Notes: a model not told the origin generated them from the sequence alone. Shown: positions 15,345-22,586, counted from the first letter of the stretch. The stretch is DNA of 28,038 bases from Bacillota bacterium (GCA_023410715.1 JAEYPN010000022.1:1-28038); one strand, 5' to 3'. Numbers and translations: made by a program.

Positions 15345-15962
15345 ATGTTTTTAAAAAAAGTGATTAAAGATGGTAAAGTATCTTATGAAGAAATAACATA
15401 TGAAGAAGCCAAGGAATTAAGAAAAAGAAAAGAAGAAATTATATCGACAAGTGAAGATGATTTAGATGATTTAGATGAAGAAATTGAAGAAGAATTAGAA
15501 AAAATTGAAGAGTTGTTAGATGAAGACGATAATGATGATGATGATGATTTAGATGATGACGATGATGCAGAAAAACATAATAATTATAAAAATATCTTTA
15601 ATTTTAATAACCATTCAATTTATGGGGCGTTGCCATTTTTATCAAAAGCAGATATTCATGAGTTGATTAAAAGTATCATAAAAAAAGATGAAGCAGTTAA
15701 AAACTTAAAGATTGAAGTCGTACTTCCATTTGCTTCACGTGAAGACTGTGATGCTTTATTTATAAAAGCTCTAGATCTTAATTTAGATATAAAAATCTCT
15801 CATATAGTACCATTTGTAAGTAAATCATGTTTATCTAAGTTTGTTGATAAATATATAGAGGGAAAATATTCGGATGTAAATGTCAACTTGTTATACCCAT
15901 TTTTAGATAGTAATGATATTAAGCGTCTCTTTTATTATGTAATGAGAAAAAAAGAAAAATAA
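15345..15962 (+). CDS. Protein with acidic linker and PF(L/V)S repeats, XRE partner
   Basis: A 205-residue protein of unknown function. Residues 1-30 are a short basic/acidic N-terminus (MFLKKVIKDGKVSYEEITYEE begins it), residues 36-76 an almost purely acidic low-complexity stretch of Asp and Glu, and residues 95-200 four repeats headed LPFLS (96), LPFAS (127), VPFVS (155) and YPFLD (184), each followed by an amphipathic helix; period 28-31. No signal peptide or membrane segment. It starts one base after the XRE stop and ends at the terminator 15970-16005. I recall similar PF-repeat proteins beside XRE genes in Firmicutes, but know no function. Confidence 0.6.
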   Translation: MFLKKVIKDGKVSYEEITYEEAKELRKRKEEIISTSEDDLDDLDEEIEEELEKIEELLDEDDNDDDDDLDDDDDAEKHNNYKNIFNFNNHSIYGALPFLSKADIHELIKSIIKKDEAVKNLKIEVVLPFASREDCDALFIKALDLNLDIKISHIVPFVSKSCLSKFVDKYIEGKYSDVNVNLLYPFLDSNDIKRLFYYVMRKKEK

Positions 15963-15969
15963 TATAAAG

Positions 15970-16005
15970 ACCATAGAAATATTTAATAATTTTTATGGTT
16001 TTTTT
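15970..16005 (+). terminator. Terminator after the XRE/PF-repeat operon
   Basis: ACCATA pairs with TATGGT (extendable by A-T pairs), followed by a run of T residues. Confidence 0.7.
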
Positions 16006-16025
16006 ATTTAAATTGGGAAATATTA

Positions 16026-16034
16026 TGATATAAT
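16026..16034 (+). promoter_or_regulatory. Extended -10 promoter of the HAD gene
   Basis: TGA-TATAAT matches the TGn extended -10 element. There is no good -35, as expected for this type. The leader to the ATG at 16132 would be about 90 nt. Confidence 0.5.
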
Positions 16035-16131
16035 ATTTGTAGTAAATAAAATTTATTTTTATGATTATAATTTTGGTATTATCAATAAAATTTGTTAATT
16101 TATTTACTTGTTTAAAAGGAGAATATGAAGT

Positions 16132-16794
16132 ATGTATAGTGCGGTAGTTTTTGATTTAGATGGCACACTTCTTAATACAATAGATGATCTAGCTGATAGT
16201 GCAAATTATATTTGTAATAAATATGGCTTTCCGATTCATGAAGTTGATAAATATCGTTACATGGTTGGCAATGGTAACTTAACCTTAACAAAAAGATTTC
16301 TTCCAGCAACTATTTTAAGTGAAGATGTGAATAAATATTATTTAGAATTCATTGATTATTATAAAGATCATAGCGCAGTCAAGACTGCCCCATATGAAGG
16401 AATTATTGAGTTATTAAAATTCTTTAAAGAAAATAATATAAAAGTGGGAATGCTAACTAATAAGACTCAGTCAATTGCTGAAGTGATTACAAAGAAATAC
16501 TTTGGTGATTTAATAACTGACATACAAGGAAATGTTGAAGGTATTCCTGTTAAACCAGATCCAACAGGTTTATATATCTTACTAGAAAAAATGGGATGTG
16601 AAGCAAGAGAAACCTTATTTGTTGGTGATACTAATATTGATATTATGACAGGACATAACGGAAATTTGAAAGCTTGTGGTGTCTTATGGGGATTTAGAGA
16701 TAGACATGAATTAGAAGAAGTAAAAGCTGAATATATTGTTAATACCCCAGAGGAAATTAAGAAAATAGTTTTTCCTAACGATATTGACAAATAA
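16132..16794 (+). CDS. HAD-superfamily phosphatase (phosphoglycolate phosphatase-like)
   Basis: A 220-residue hydrolase with all HAD motifs: DLDGTLLNT (8-16; nucleophile Asp and acid Asp), LTNKT (about 109-113), the lysine in KPDPTG (about 142-147) and GDTNID (about 165-170). A helical cap lies between motifs I and II, as in the PGP/Gph group that removes phosphate from small metabolites such as 2-phosphoglycolate. The exact substrate cannot be read. AAAGGAGA sits 9 nt before the ATG. Its 3' end contains the -35 box of the downstream Fur/PerR-type gene, so the two units overlap in DNA. Confidence 0.88.
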   Translation: MYSAVVFDLDGTLLNTIDDLADSANYICNKYGFPIHEVDKYRYMVGNGNLTLTKRFLPATILSEDVNKYYLEFIDYYKDHSAVKTAPYEGIIELLKFFKENNIKVGMLTNKTQSIAEVITKKYFGDLITDIQGNVEGIPVKPDPTGLYILLEKMGCEARETLFVGDTNIDIMTGHNGNLKACGVLWGFRDRHELEEVKAEYIVNTPEEIKKIVFPNDIDK

Positions 16795-16812
16795 TATAAA
16801 TAGTACTATAAT
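16784..16812 (+). promoter_or_regulatory. Promoter of the Fur/PerR-type gene
   Basis: Perfect TTGACA at 16784-16789, inside the end of the HAD gene, 17-nt spacer, perfect TATAAT at 16807-16812. The start point falls near 16819, within the Fur-type box. Confidence 0.88.
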
Positions 16813-16814
16813 AA

Positions 16815-16829
16815 TGATAATCATTATCA
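16815..16829. promoter_or_regulatory. Fur-type box (7-1-7) over the promoter start
   Basis: TGATAAT-C-ATTATCA is an exact 15/15 match to the B. subtilis Fur minimal box TGATAATNATTATCA. The PerR box differs from it by one base per arm (TTATAAT). It begins three bases after the -10 box and covers the start point, so binding would block transcription; autoregulation is the likely meaning. Confidence 0.88.
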
Positions 16830-16842
16830 ATAAGGAGATACT

Positions 16843-17223
16843 ATGCGGAACACTCAACAACGGAATGTTATATATGAAGTGGTCATGAATAGTTATGATC
16901 ATCCGACCGCTGAAACTATCTTAGAAAGAGCTAAAAAAATAATGCCTTCCATTAACTTAGCGACAGTGTACAGGAATTTGAATTTTTTAAGTGAGAATGA
17001 TCAGATTTTAAAAATTACAACGAATAAAGAAGATCATTTTGATAAGAAAGTTTATCCACATATACATTTTAAGTGTGATGGATGTGGTAAAGTTATCGAC
17101 GTAGGGACTAATGATCTATCAACGACCTTAAACATTTATCAAAAATTACGTAATTATGAGATAAAAAATATTGATTTTGTAATTACGGGTATTTGTGAGG
17201 AATGTTTGGGGAAAATAAAATAG
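16843..17223 (+). CDS. Fur-family metalloregulator, PerR-like by key residue
   Basis: A 126-residue Fur-family repressor. The winged HTH includes HPTAETIL and INLATVYRNLNFLSE. The structural zinc cysteines are CDGC (about 82-85) and CEEC (about 118-121). Regulatory metal ligands match PerR: H in DHPTA, D in HFDKK, HIH, and an aspartate four residues after the glycine in CGKVID, where PerR has D104 and Fur a glutamate. This suggests peroxide sensing by metal-catalysed histidine oxidation. Its own promoter, however, carries an exact Fur-type box. Rubrerythrin follows by 31 nt, a common PerR target. AAGGAG supports the start. I leave the symbol blank because protein and operator point different ways. 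Confidence 0.88.
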   Translation: MRNTQQRNVIYEVVMNSYDHPTAETILERAKKIMPSINLATVYRNLNFLSENDQILKITTNKEDHFDKKVYPHIHFKCDGCGKVIDVGTNDLSTTLNIYQKLRNYEIKNIDFVITGICEECLGKIK

Positions 17224-17254
17224 AAAAATAATATAATTTGAAAAGGAGAAAAAA

Positions 17255-17788
17255 ATGGATTACAAAGGAACTAAAACAGAAAAGAATTTATTAGCCGCTT
17301 TTGCCGGTGAATCACAAGCAAGAAACAAGTATACTTATTTTGCTTCAGTAGCAAAAAAAGAAGGCTATGAACAAATAGCTGCTATCTTCGAACAAACAGC
17401 TAATAATGAAAAAGAACACGCTAAATTATGGTTTAAGGAATTAGGCTTACTTGGCGATACATCAGCTAACTTAAAGGCAGCTGCTGAAGGTGAAAACTAT
17501 GAATGGACAGATATGTATCAAGGTTTTGCAAAAGACGCTGAAGAAGAAGGCTTTAAAGCTCTAGCTGCTAAATTTAGAATGGTTGCTGCTATTGAAAAGA
17601 CTCATGAAGAACGTTATCTAAAATTATTAAATAATGTTGATATGCAAAAAGTATTTGAAAAAGCAGAAGAAACAATGTGGGAATGCCGTAACTGTGGACA
17701 TTTAGTTATTGGTAAAAAAGCTCCACAAGTTTGCCCAGTTTGTTTACATCCACAAAGCTTCTTTGAAGTAAGAACAGAAAATTATTAA
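17255..17788 (+). CDS. rbr: Rubrerythrin (NADH peroxidase-type, ferritin-like plus rubredoxin)
   Basis: A 177-residue rubrerythrin, which reduces hydrogen peroxide to water in anaerobes using electrons from rubredoxin or NADH-linked donors. The N-terminal ferritin-like four-helix domain carries the diiron ligands in GESQAR, NNEKEHAK, DAEEEGF and AAIEKTHEERY. The C-terminal rubredoxin domain has both cysteine pairs, CRNC and CPVC (about residues 142-162). Size and order are standard for the rubredoxin-last type. The AAAAGGAGA ribosome site is 6-7 nt before the ATG. It is 31 nt after the Fur/PerR gene with no clear promoter between, so it is probably in the same transcript and under the same box. 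Confidence 0.96.
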   Translation: MDYKGTKTEKNLLAAFAGESQARNKYTYFASVAKKEGYEQIAAIFEQTANNEKEHAKLWFKELGLLGDTSANLKAAAEGENYEWTDMYQGFAKDAEEEGFKALAAKFRMVAAIEKTHEERYLKLLNNVDMQKVFEKAEETMWECRNCGHLVIGKKAPQVCPVCLHPQSFFEVRTENY

Positions 17789-17809
17789 GATATACTAAAT
17801 AATTAAAAG

Positions 17810-17858
17810 CTCTAAGATTATGATCATACTAAAATTATGATAATCTTAGAGTTTTTTT
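17810..17858 (+). terminator. Strong terminator after rubrerythrin
   Basis: CTCTAAGATTAT pairs perfectly with ATAATCTTAGAG over 12 bp, followed by seven T residues. Confidence 0.92.
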
Positions 17859-18046
17859 GCGTTTTTAGGGTAAATTTGTTCTTTTTATATTTAATATATA
17901 TACAATACTTATTATTTTTGTATATTTAAAAAAATATATTTTAAATAAAAAAGTAAAAATTACAAAATAAAATTAGTTGTTGCGTTTACTAATTTTTTTA
18001 ACATCGTTTAATACAAAAATAATTAAAAAAATCAAATATTTAATGC
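17859..18046. other. AT-rich spacer between rubrerythrin and the TAC-like module
   Basis: No coding frame and no recognisable structured RNA. It separates the rubrerythrin terminator from the promoter at 18047. Confidence 0.5.
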
Positions 18047-18076
18047 TTGACTTTATAATGGTTAACATGATATAAT
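18047..18076 (+). promoter_or_regulatory. Promoter of the toxin-antitoxin-chaperone-like module
   Basis: TTGACT at 18047-18052, 18-nt spacer, perfect TATAAT at 18071-18076 preceded by TGA (extended -10). The start point would be near 18083. Confidence 0.78.
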
Positions 18077-18084
18077 TAAAAAGT

Positions 18085-18123
18085 CCTATTAAATAGGGTA
18101 AAAAAATGTATCATTAAATAGGG
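18085..18123. promoter_or_regulatory. Dyad and direct repeats downstream of the module promoter (candidate operator)
   Basis: CCTATT-A-AATAGG (18085-18097) is a perfect 6-1-6 palindrome at the transcription start. ATTAAATAGGG occurs at 18088-18098 and again at 18113-18123, 25 bp apart; the second copy supplies the GGG of the toxin's ribosome site. Antitoxins of the HigA type usually bind such sites in their own promoter. Confidence 0.6.
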
Positions 18124-18128
18124 ATGGG

Positions 18129-18557
18129 GTGAATATTATTAAATGTAGCGTTGAATATAAAGTGAAAATTGATCATGGAGCAATAGTTAATGTATTTGGT
18201 AATATGTCACCTTTTAATTTAGAAAAAGATTTAAAATGTTATGATGATGTTTTTTTAAAATTAATGTCTGAAGAAATTGGAGCATTATTGAAAAAAGGAC
18301 CCCGGGGAAAAACATATGTAGAGATTTCATGTCGCTATTTTAATAATGCAAAAATTACTTATTCAAAATTTAGAATTGCGGATAGTGAGAATTGCAAAGG
18401 TAAAAGTGGCGGTTTGCGATGTATAGCTATAGTTGATAATTTAAATCATTGGTGTATAATTTTACATGTTTTTGAGAAAAATAAAGAAGAAAACATTGAT
18501 AAAAAATCTGAAAATAAGGTAAAAAAAATGTTAAATAAATATACTGATTCATTATAA
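18129..18557 (+). CDS. Probable RelE/HigB-type toxin of a toxin-antitoxin-chaperone module
   Basis: A 142-residue protein. The C-terminal half has the shape of RelE/HigB mRNA interferases: KFRIAD then GKSGGLR (91-97; the family's 'gKSGGyR' with a likely catalytic arginine), two strands (CIAIVD, WCIILHVF), EKNKEENI and a terminal helix with KMLNKY. The N-terminal 60 residues are longer than in minimal RelE proteins. It begins with GTG at 18129, about 5 nt after AGGG; no in-frame ATG with a ribosome site lies upstream. It is 18 nt before an XRE antitoxin-like gene, the HigB-HigA order. Toxicity is inferred from family and context only. Confidence 0.65.
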   Translation: MNIIKCSVEYKVKIDHGAIVNVFGNMSPFNLEKDLKCYDDVFLKLMSEEIGALLKKGPRGKTYVEISCRYFNNAKITYSKFRIADSENCKGKSGGLRCIAIVDNLNHWCIILHVFEKNKEENIDKKSENKVKKMLNKYTDSL

Positions 18558-18575
18558 TAATGGAGGAGAGAAAAA

Positions 18576-19010
18576 ATGGAGAAACTAAATTTAAGTTGGT
18601 TTGAAAAAGCAAGGACATTCGAAATTAAATATTTAGATATTGACGGAATGATTGATAAAGATTTTGTAAAAAACTTACGTAATAAATTAAATATGACACA
18701 ACTAGTATTTTCTTCTGTAATTGGTGTTACAAAAAAAACTGTTGAAAAATGGGAACAAGGAAAAAATCCTATAAAAGGTGCAACTGCTAGATTTTTATAT
18801 TTACTAGATTTGAACCCTGAATTAATTAGCGAATTTTATTTAGTAAACAGTTATGATACTGAGATTAAGTATGATGTAGAAAATGTAAAAATATATTCTG
18901 AAATAATTAACCAAGTAAATTTTAACACTAATTATAGTTGCAATATAGAAAATGAAGGTTTTAATATACAAAAAAAACATAATAATAAAAATCTTACATT
19001 TTCAGCTTAG
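18576..19010 (+). CDS. HigA/MqsA-type XRE antitoxin with C-terminal tail
   Basis: A 144-residue protein, the likely antitoxin and autorepressor. The XRE HTH is at about 29-75 (KNLRNKLNMTQLVFSSVIGV, TVEKWEQGKNPIKGA), followed by ARFLYLLDLNPEL, the helix typical of HigA2/MqsA-like antitoxins. After residue 90 comes a 55-residue, Asn-rich, hydrophobic-patched tail (VENVKIYSEIINQVNFN...) with no HTH function. In mycobacterial TAC modules a similar antitoxin tail (the chaperone-addiction segment) is bound by a SecB-like chaperone, and a SecB-like gene follows here. The GGAGGAG ribosome site is strong, 18 nt after the toxin stop. N-terminal 28 residues are also extra. Confidence 0.75.
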   Translation: MEKLNLSWFEKARTFEIKYLDIDGMIDKDFVKNLRNKLNMTQLVFSSVIGVTKKTVEKWEQGKNPIKGATARFLYLLDLNPELISEFYLVNSYDTEIKYDVENVKIYSEIINQVNFNTNYSCNIENEGFNIQKKHNNKNLTFSA

Positions 19011-19022
19011 AAAGGAGCTATT

Positions 19023-19439
19023 ATGGCTAAAAACATTCCTGTATATGATTTTAAGGGGTATAAACTATTATATACTTCATATTCAAGAAAAAAAAGCACC
19101 CCAGTAGAATATTTTATTATCAAAACTGATAACAGCATTTTTGATGAAAACTCAAAAATATTTGAAATTATTTTGGAAGTTAGTATAAAATTTATAGACG
19201 ATGATATTTCTAAGTTTATTTTTAGTTCTGAATTTAAAATAAACGATATAAATTGGAAAAATCAAATGGAAAAAGAAATGTTAGAATCTTTGTCTGTATC
19301 TGTTACTTTTCCTTATATAAGAGAAAAAATATATTCAATTACTGATGATTCTAGAGGAGCATTTGTTGTACCTATTATTGATCTTAGAAATGTAAACTTG
19401 GCAAAGGGAGCAAAGTTTTCACCAGTATACCAAGATTAA
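19023..19439 (+). CDS. SecB-like chaperone of the module
   Basis: A 138-residue protein read as SecB-like. After an FKGYKL strand come amphipathic strands (SKIFEIILEVSIKF, FIFSSEFKI), then the SecB hallmark: SVSVTFPYIREKIYSIT (91-107; SecB 'FPYaRe.is.lt') and a final FVVPIIDL (114-121; SecB '.l.PvnF'). Length is a little below the usual 145-160. It begins 12 nt after the antitoxin with AAAGGAG and ends at a terminator, so it belongs to the same transcript. Most Gram-positives lack general SecB, so an antitoxin-dedicated chaperone is more likely than a secretion factor. Assignment is by motif and context. Confidence 0.65.
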   Translation: MAKNIPVYDFKGYKLLYTSYSRKKSTPVEYFIIKTDNSIFDENSKIFEIILEVSIKFIDDDISKFIFSSEFKINDINWKNQMEKEMLESLSVSVTFPYIREKIYSITDDSRGAFVVPIIDLRNVNLAKGAKFSPVYQD

Positions 19440-19481
19440 ATAAAAAAGAAGATTAAGTAGACAATTTAAAAATTAATAATC

Positions 19482-19525
19482 ATCTTCAATCGGTTGTTTC
19501 ATTTAACGATTGAAGATTTTTATTT
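19482..19525 (+). terminator. Terminator after the SecB-like gene
   Basis: ATCTTCAATCG pairs perfectly with CGATTGAAGAT over 11 bp, followed by a T-rich tract. It closes the three-gene module before the IS copy. Confidence 0.85.
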
Positions 19526-19634
19526 TTATATTGATAGATAAATAAATAAAACTATAATGCGGATTGAAATTAAATAAAATAATATTGTCAATTTAAATAA
19601 TTATTGAGTTTACTTATTTCTTTAAAAATAAAAA

Positions 19635-20345
19635 GAGATTGTATAATATTTTGTGGACTTTCAAAATTGAATAATTTAAATTTGGTATAAAAAAGGAAAA
19701 CCTTAGTGTTATAATAAGTTTGCCAAAACATCTTAAACACAGGAGGTTTTCCCATGAATGATTTTATCACAAAAATTATAAGTTGTCCCCTAAAAGGTGA
19801 AAAAATGATGAAACTATTAAAGAATTAATTAGATCAGAGGTTGAAAGAGCCGTGAATGACCTACTTAAAATCGAACTATCAGAATTACTTAACTATCAAA
19901 AATATGAACGAAGTGGACTAAGTAAGACAAATTCAAGGAATGGTTCTTATGAAAGAGAACTTAATACTAGTTATTGTGTATTAAATCTAGTTATTCCTAG
20001 AGAACGAAATTCAGAGTTTGAATCGCCAATTGTTCTTAAGTATGAACTAAAGACACAAGGACTGAAGAAATAATTGTTAAGTTATTTCAAACTGGACTAT
20101 CAACTGAAGAGATATCAATTATCGTTGAATCTCTTTATTATAAGAAATATAGTAAAGGTACAATATCTAATATTACAGAACAGGTTATAGCCAATGTTGA
20201 TACTTTTAAACAAAAACAGTTAGAAAGTGAACTTGAAGTAATATACCTTGATGCGACTTATATTCCGCTAAGAAGAGATACAGTTTCCTTTGAGACGGTA
20301 GTGAAATTAGTTTTGAGGGGTGGTTACGAAAGAAGTCAGCATAAA
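19635..20345 (+). mobile_element. IS256-family insertion sequence, truncated (copy B)
   Basis: The sequence from GAGATTGTATAATATTTTGT inward matches copy A at 284-1, including leader, -10 box, AGGAGG site and the start of the transposase. The left end is intact. The right part is missing: homology to the transposase stops soon after the first catalytic aspartate region near 20300, and no matching inverted end is seen. The right limit of about 20345 is an estimate. Confidence 0.8.
19754..20345 (+). pseudogene. IS256-family transposase, frameshifted and truncated
   Basis: Starts like copy A (MNDF...). One base is lost at 19803-19808 (AAAAAATGATG against AAAAAATTGATG), shifting into an early stop. 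The true frame resumes as ELIRSEVERAVNDLL... with YERSGLSKTNSRNGSYER and VIPRERNSEF, is broken again near 20060, and continues as IIVKLFQTGLSTEEISIIVE and VIYLDATYIPLRRDTV, which holds the first DDE aspartate. The other two catalytic residues are absent. It cannot make an active transposase. Confidence 0.85.
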
Positions 20346-20408
20346 TAATTTTTATTTATAATAATTAAATAACTACATATCAACAAATAAATAGATTTAA
20401 AAATGAAC

Positions 20409-20449
20409 AAATGCAATGTTATGCTTAAGGTGTAATGTTGCATTTTTTT
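20409..20449 (+). terminator. Orphan terminator-like hairpin
   Basis: AAATGCAA pairs with TTGCATTT and is followed by more T residues. No intact gene lies directly upstream; it may have served the transposase or a lost gene. Confidence 0.5.
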
Positions 20450-20688
20450 AATTTATAATAACTTAAGGAAATGTTGTTGCAGATAGCACTTAAATCGAAG
20501 TAATTAAACTCCAAGTTTGTCAAACACCTATCTTTATAATAAACAAACAATTTGATGTCTATGATATTTGATTTTTGTTTGCTCTACACGTTGCTTCTTT
20601 CAGGTCTCAAAGAAGGTGTGTATGCATTATATTTATTTCTTCTACGAAATATGATATACTATTAACACTTATCAAGAAGATGAAAACG
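20450..20688. other. Gene-free stretch before the small lipoprotein
   Basis: No credible gene. A TGA-TATACT extended -10 at 20652-20660 probably starts the lipoprotein transcript, near 20667. The open frame that continues upstream of the lipoprotein start has no signal-peptide or family sense. Confidence 0.4.
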
Positions 20689-21087
20689 ATGAAAAAGATG
20701 TTTTTATCAATGCTATTATTAATATCAATATTTGTATTGATATCATGTGATAATACAAAAAAAGAAATTACATGTCAAGATGTAATTGAAGTTAATGAAG
20801 AAGCTGGATATAAAGTATTTCATAAACAAACAAATACAGATGATTTTAAATATGAATGTTATGTCCAGTGTACAGCTTCTGATTCAGAAGACCATATAAT
20901 GTTGCATTTTTTTGAGGCAAATGATGAAGCAGAATCTTATGTAGATGAAAAAGAAAGGAATGTTATATTACTTATATTTAGTTGTGCAATGTTTGAACCT
21001 ACGTGGCTAACCACTAAAACATATAATAATATAGAGATTGAATATGATGAAAATTATCTATATAAACCATTTAAAACCCTACTATAA
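20689..21087 (+). CDS. Small lipoprotein of unknown function
   Basis: A 132-residue predicted lipoprotein. Residues 1-19 are a typical signal (MKKMFLSMLLLISIFVLIS) ending at the lipobox cysteine in LISC, after which a signal peptidase II cut would leave a lipid-anchored mature protein of about 113 residues. I chose the ATG at 20689 because AAGAAG lies 9 nt upstream and it gives a short signal; an ATG at 20680 is possible. The mature part has three Cys and an acidic surface, with segments such as CQDVIEVNEEAGYKVFHK and HFFEANDEAESY. I do not recognise the family. It precedes two membrane-anchored XRE regulators but its link to them is unknown. Confidence 0.65.
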   Translation: MKKMFLSMLLLISIFVLISCDNTKKEITCQDVIEVNEEAGYKVFHKQTNTDDFKYECYVQCTASDSEDHIMLHFFEANDEAESYVDEKERNVILLIFSCAMFEPTWLTTKTYNNIEIEYDENYLYKPFKTLL

Positions 21088-21182
21088 ATACAATTCCTAA
21101 AATCTGGGACAAAATTCCATAATCAATGGGTTTATAAATTAATCCTTAAATTATAGAATTTTAATCGAAAGGAGGTGCTTGT

Positions 21183-22505
21183 ATGGAAGCAAAATCAATC
21201 GGTAAGTTTATAGCTACATTAAGAAAAGCAAATGGATACACTCAATCACAATTAGCAGAACAATTAGGTGTATCCAATAAAACAATCTCTAACTGGGAAA
21301 ATGAAGTATCATATCCTGACCTTTCATTAATACCAGTTATTGCAGATTTATTTAACATCACTTCGGATGAATTATTAAGAGGTGCTAAAAACAATAATAA
21401 TGTTCAACTAGAAAAGAAATCAAATGAACAATATATTGAAACTAAAACAAATAAAATAAAAGACAATTTAAAAAAGAATCTGATGAATAAATATTCAAAT
21501 CAAGTTTATATTTCATTAGGAATATTAACTGGCGCTTATATATTCTTATTCTTAGGAATTTTACTACTAAAAGAAAATAATGGTATAGCTATCGAAAACG
21601 AAGAAGTATTTGGAACTATATCATTAATAGTTGGATTATTAGCTTATGGAATAGGTTTAATATTCTCAATAATTAATTCAAATAATTTCTTAAATAAATT
21701 AGATTTAGAAGATGATAATTCAGATTTACTATTCTTCCAATTAAAAAAGAACTTATTACTTAAATGCTTATATGGATTTGTAGTTTTATCACCTTTTTTC
21801 ATCTACTCATATGATCAAAAAATATTAAGTGATGAAAAATATAATGCAAGTGAAGAATTAAAAAATAGAATTAGATATAATAACAAACTAAAACTAAAAG
21901 TAGGTTTAATATTTACATGCATAGGTGCAGTAATTAGTATTGGTATATTAGTTTTAAATTTACTTTCAATTGATAAATTTGAGTTAAAAAAATATGATGA
22001 TAGTGTATTACAAAATGAAGGCAAATTTGAAGTTAATGTGTATAATGGATCATATACAATTAAAATGTTAAGTGAATTAGATTCAATTGTTGTTCATCAT
22101 TTTGATTATGTTGAAAGCTTACCAGTTGAAAGTAAGATATATGAAATAAAAACATTCTTTGAAAGTGAAGAAGAATTAGAAGCGTTTTATAATGAAACAA
22201 GTGGTGAATATTATCTTGATGGATTTAAAATTGCAATAATACATGGTTTTGAAAGAATGTATATCGCTTATGATAACGATGTGATTATTATTTTGCGTAT
22301 GATAAAGTATAAAAATTATATTATTTATAATAGTAATGATACTAAATTTGAACTGATAGATGTTGGTAATAATCAATTTAAATGTATAACATCAGATACT
22401 TATTACGTTAGAGATATTTGGTTTTCATTTGCATATTTTACATTGATAGCTAATATTGCGGCTGGTTTTATAGTGTATTTTTCTAAAAAGAAATATAATA
22501 AATAA
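21183..22505 (+). CDS. XRE regulator fused to a membrane and extracytoplasmic domain
   Basis: A 440-residue membrane-anchored regulator. The XRE HTH is at about 8-66 (GYTQSQLAEQLGVSNKTISNWE, LIPVIADLFNITSDELL). A linker leads to helices at about 108-129, 143-164, 193-210 and 239-263, then a soluble region of about 150 residues (265-410) rich in strands, and a last helix at about 413-433 with a KKKYNK end. If the HTH is cytosolic, the 265-410 region is outside and may sense a signal. The AAAGGAGGTG ribosome site is near-perfect. I know no named family for the outer domain. It stands between the lipoprotein and a second, smaller XRE-membrane protein. Confidence 0.75.
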   Translation: MEAKSIGKFIATLRKANGYTQSQLAEQLGVSNKTISNWENEVSYPDLSLIPVIADLFNITSDELLRGAKNNNNVQLEKKSNEQYIETKTNKIKDNLKKNLMNKYSNQVYISLGILTGAYIFLFLGILLLKENNGIAIENEEVFGTISLIVGLLAYGIGLIFSIINSNNFLNKLDLEDDNSDLLFFQLKKNLLLKCLYGFVVLSPFFIYSYDQKILSDEKYNASEELKNRIRYNNKLKLKVGLIFTCIGAVISIGILVLNLLSIDKFELKKYDDSVLQNEGKFEVNVYNGSYTIKMLSELDSIVVHHFDYVESLPVESKIYEIKTFFESEEELEAFYNETSGEYYLDGFKIAIIHGFERMYIAYDNDVIIILRMIKYKNYIIYNSNDTKFELIDVGNNQFKCITSDTYYVRDIWFSFAYFTLIANIAAGFIVYFSKKKYNK

Positions 22506-22586
22506 TTTTCCTTTAATGTAACGAAAAGTGTCGTGTTATTCAATATAAATTAACATATAATGATGGCATAAAGGATGGTGAAATTT

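Noticed and set aside
15455..15570. GAT/GAA-rich tandem-like repeat
   Set aside because: It is the coding sequence of the Asp/Glu linker in the PF-repeat protein, not a separate repeat element or CRISPR. No CRISPR array was seen in the window.
20575..20688. Longer lipoprotein starting at 20575
   Set aside because: The added 38 residues precede and spoil the signal peptide, and a TGA-TATACT promoter element lies within that stretch.
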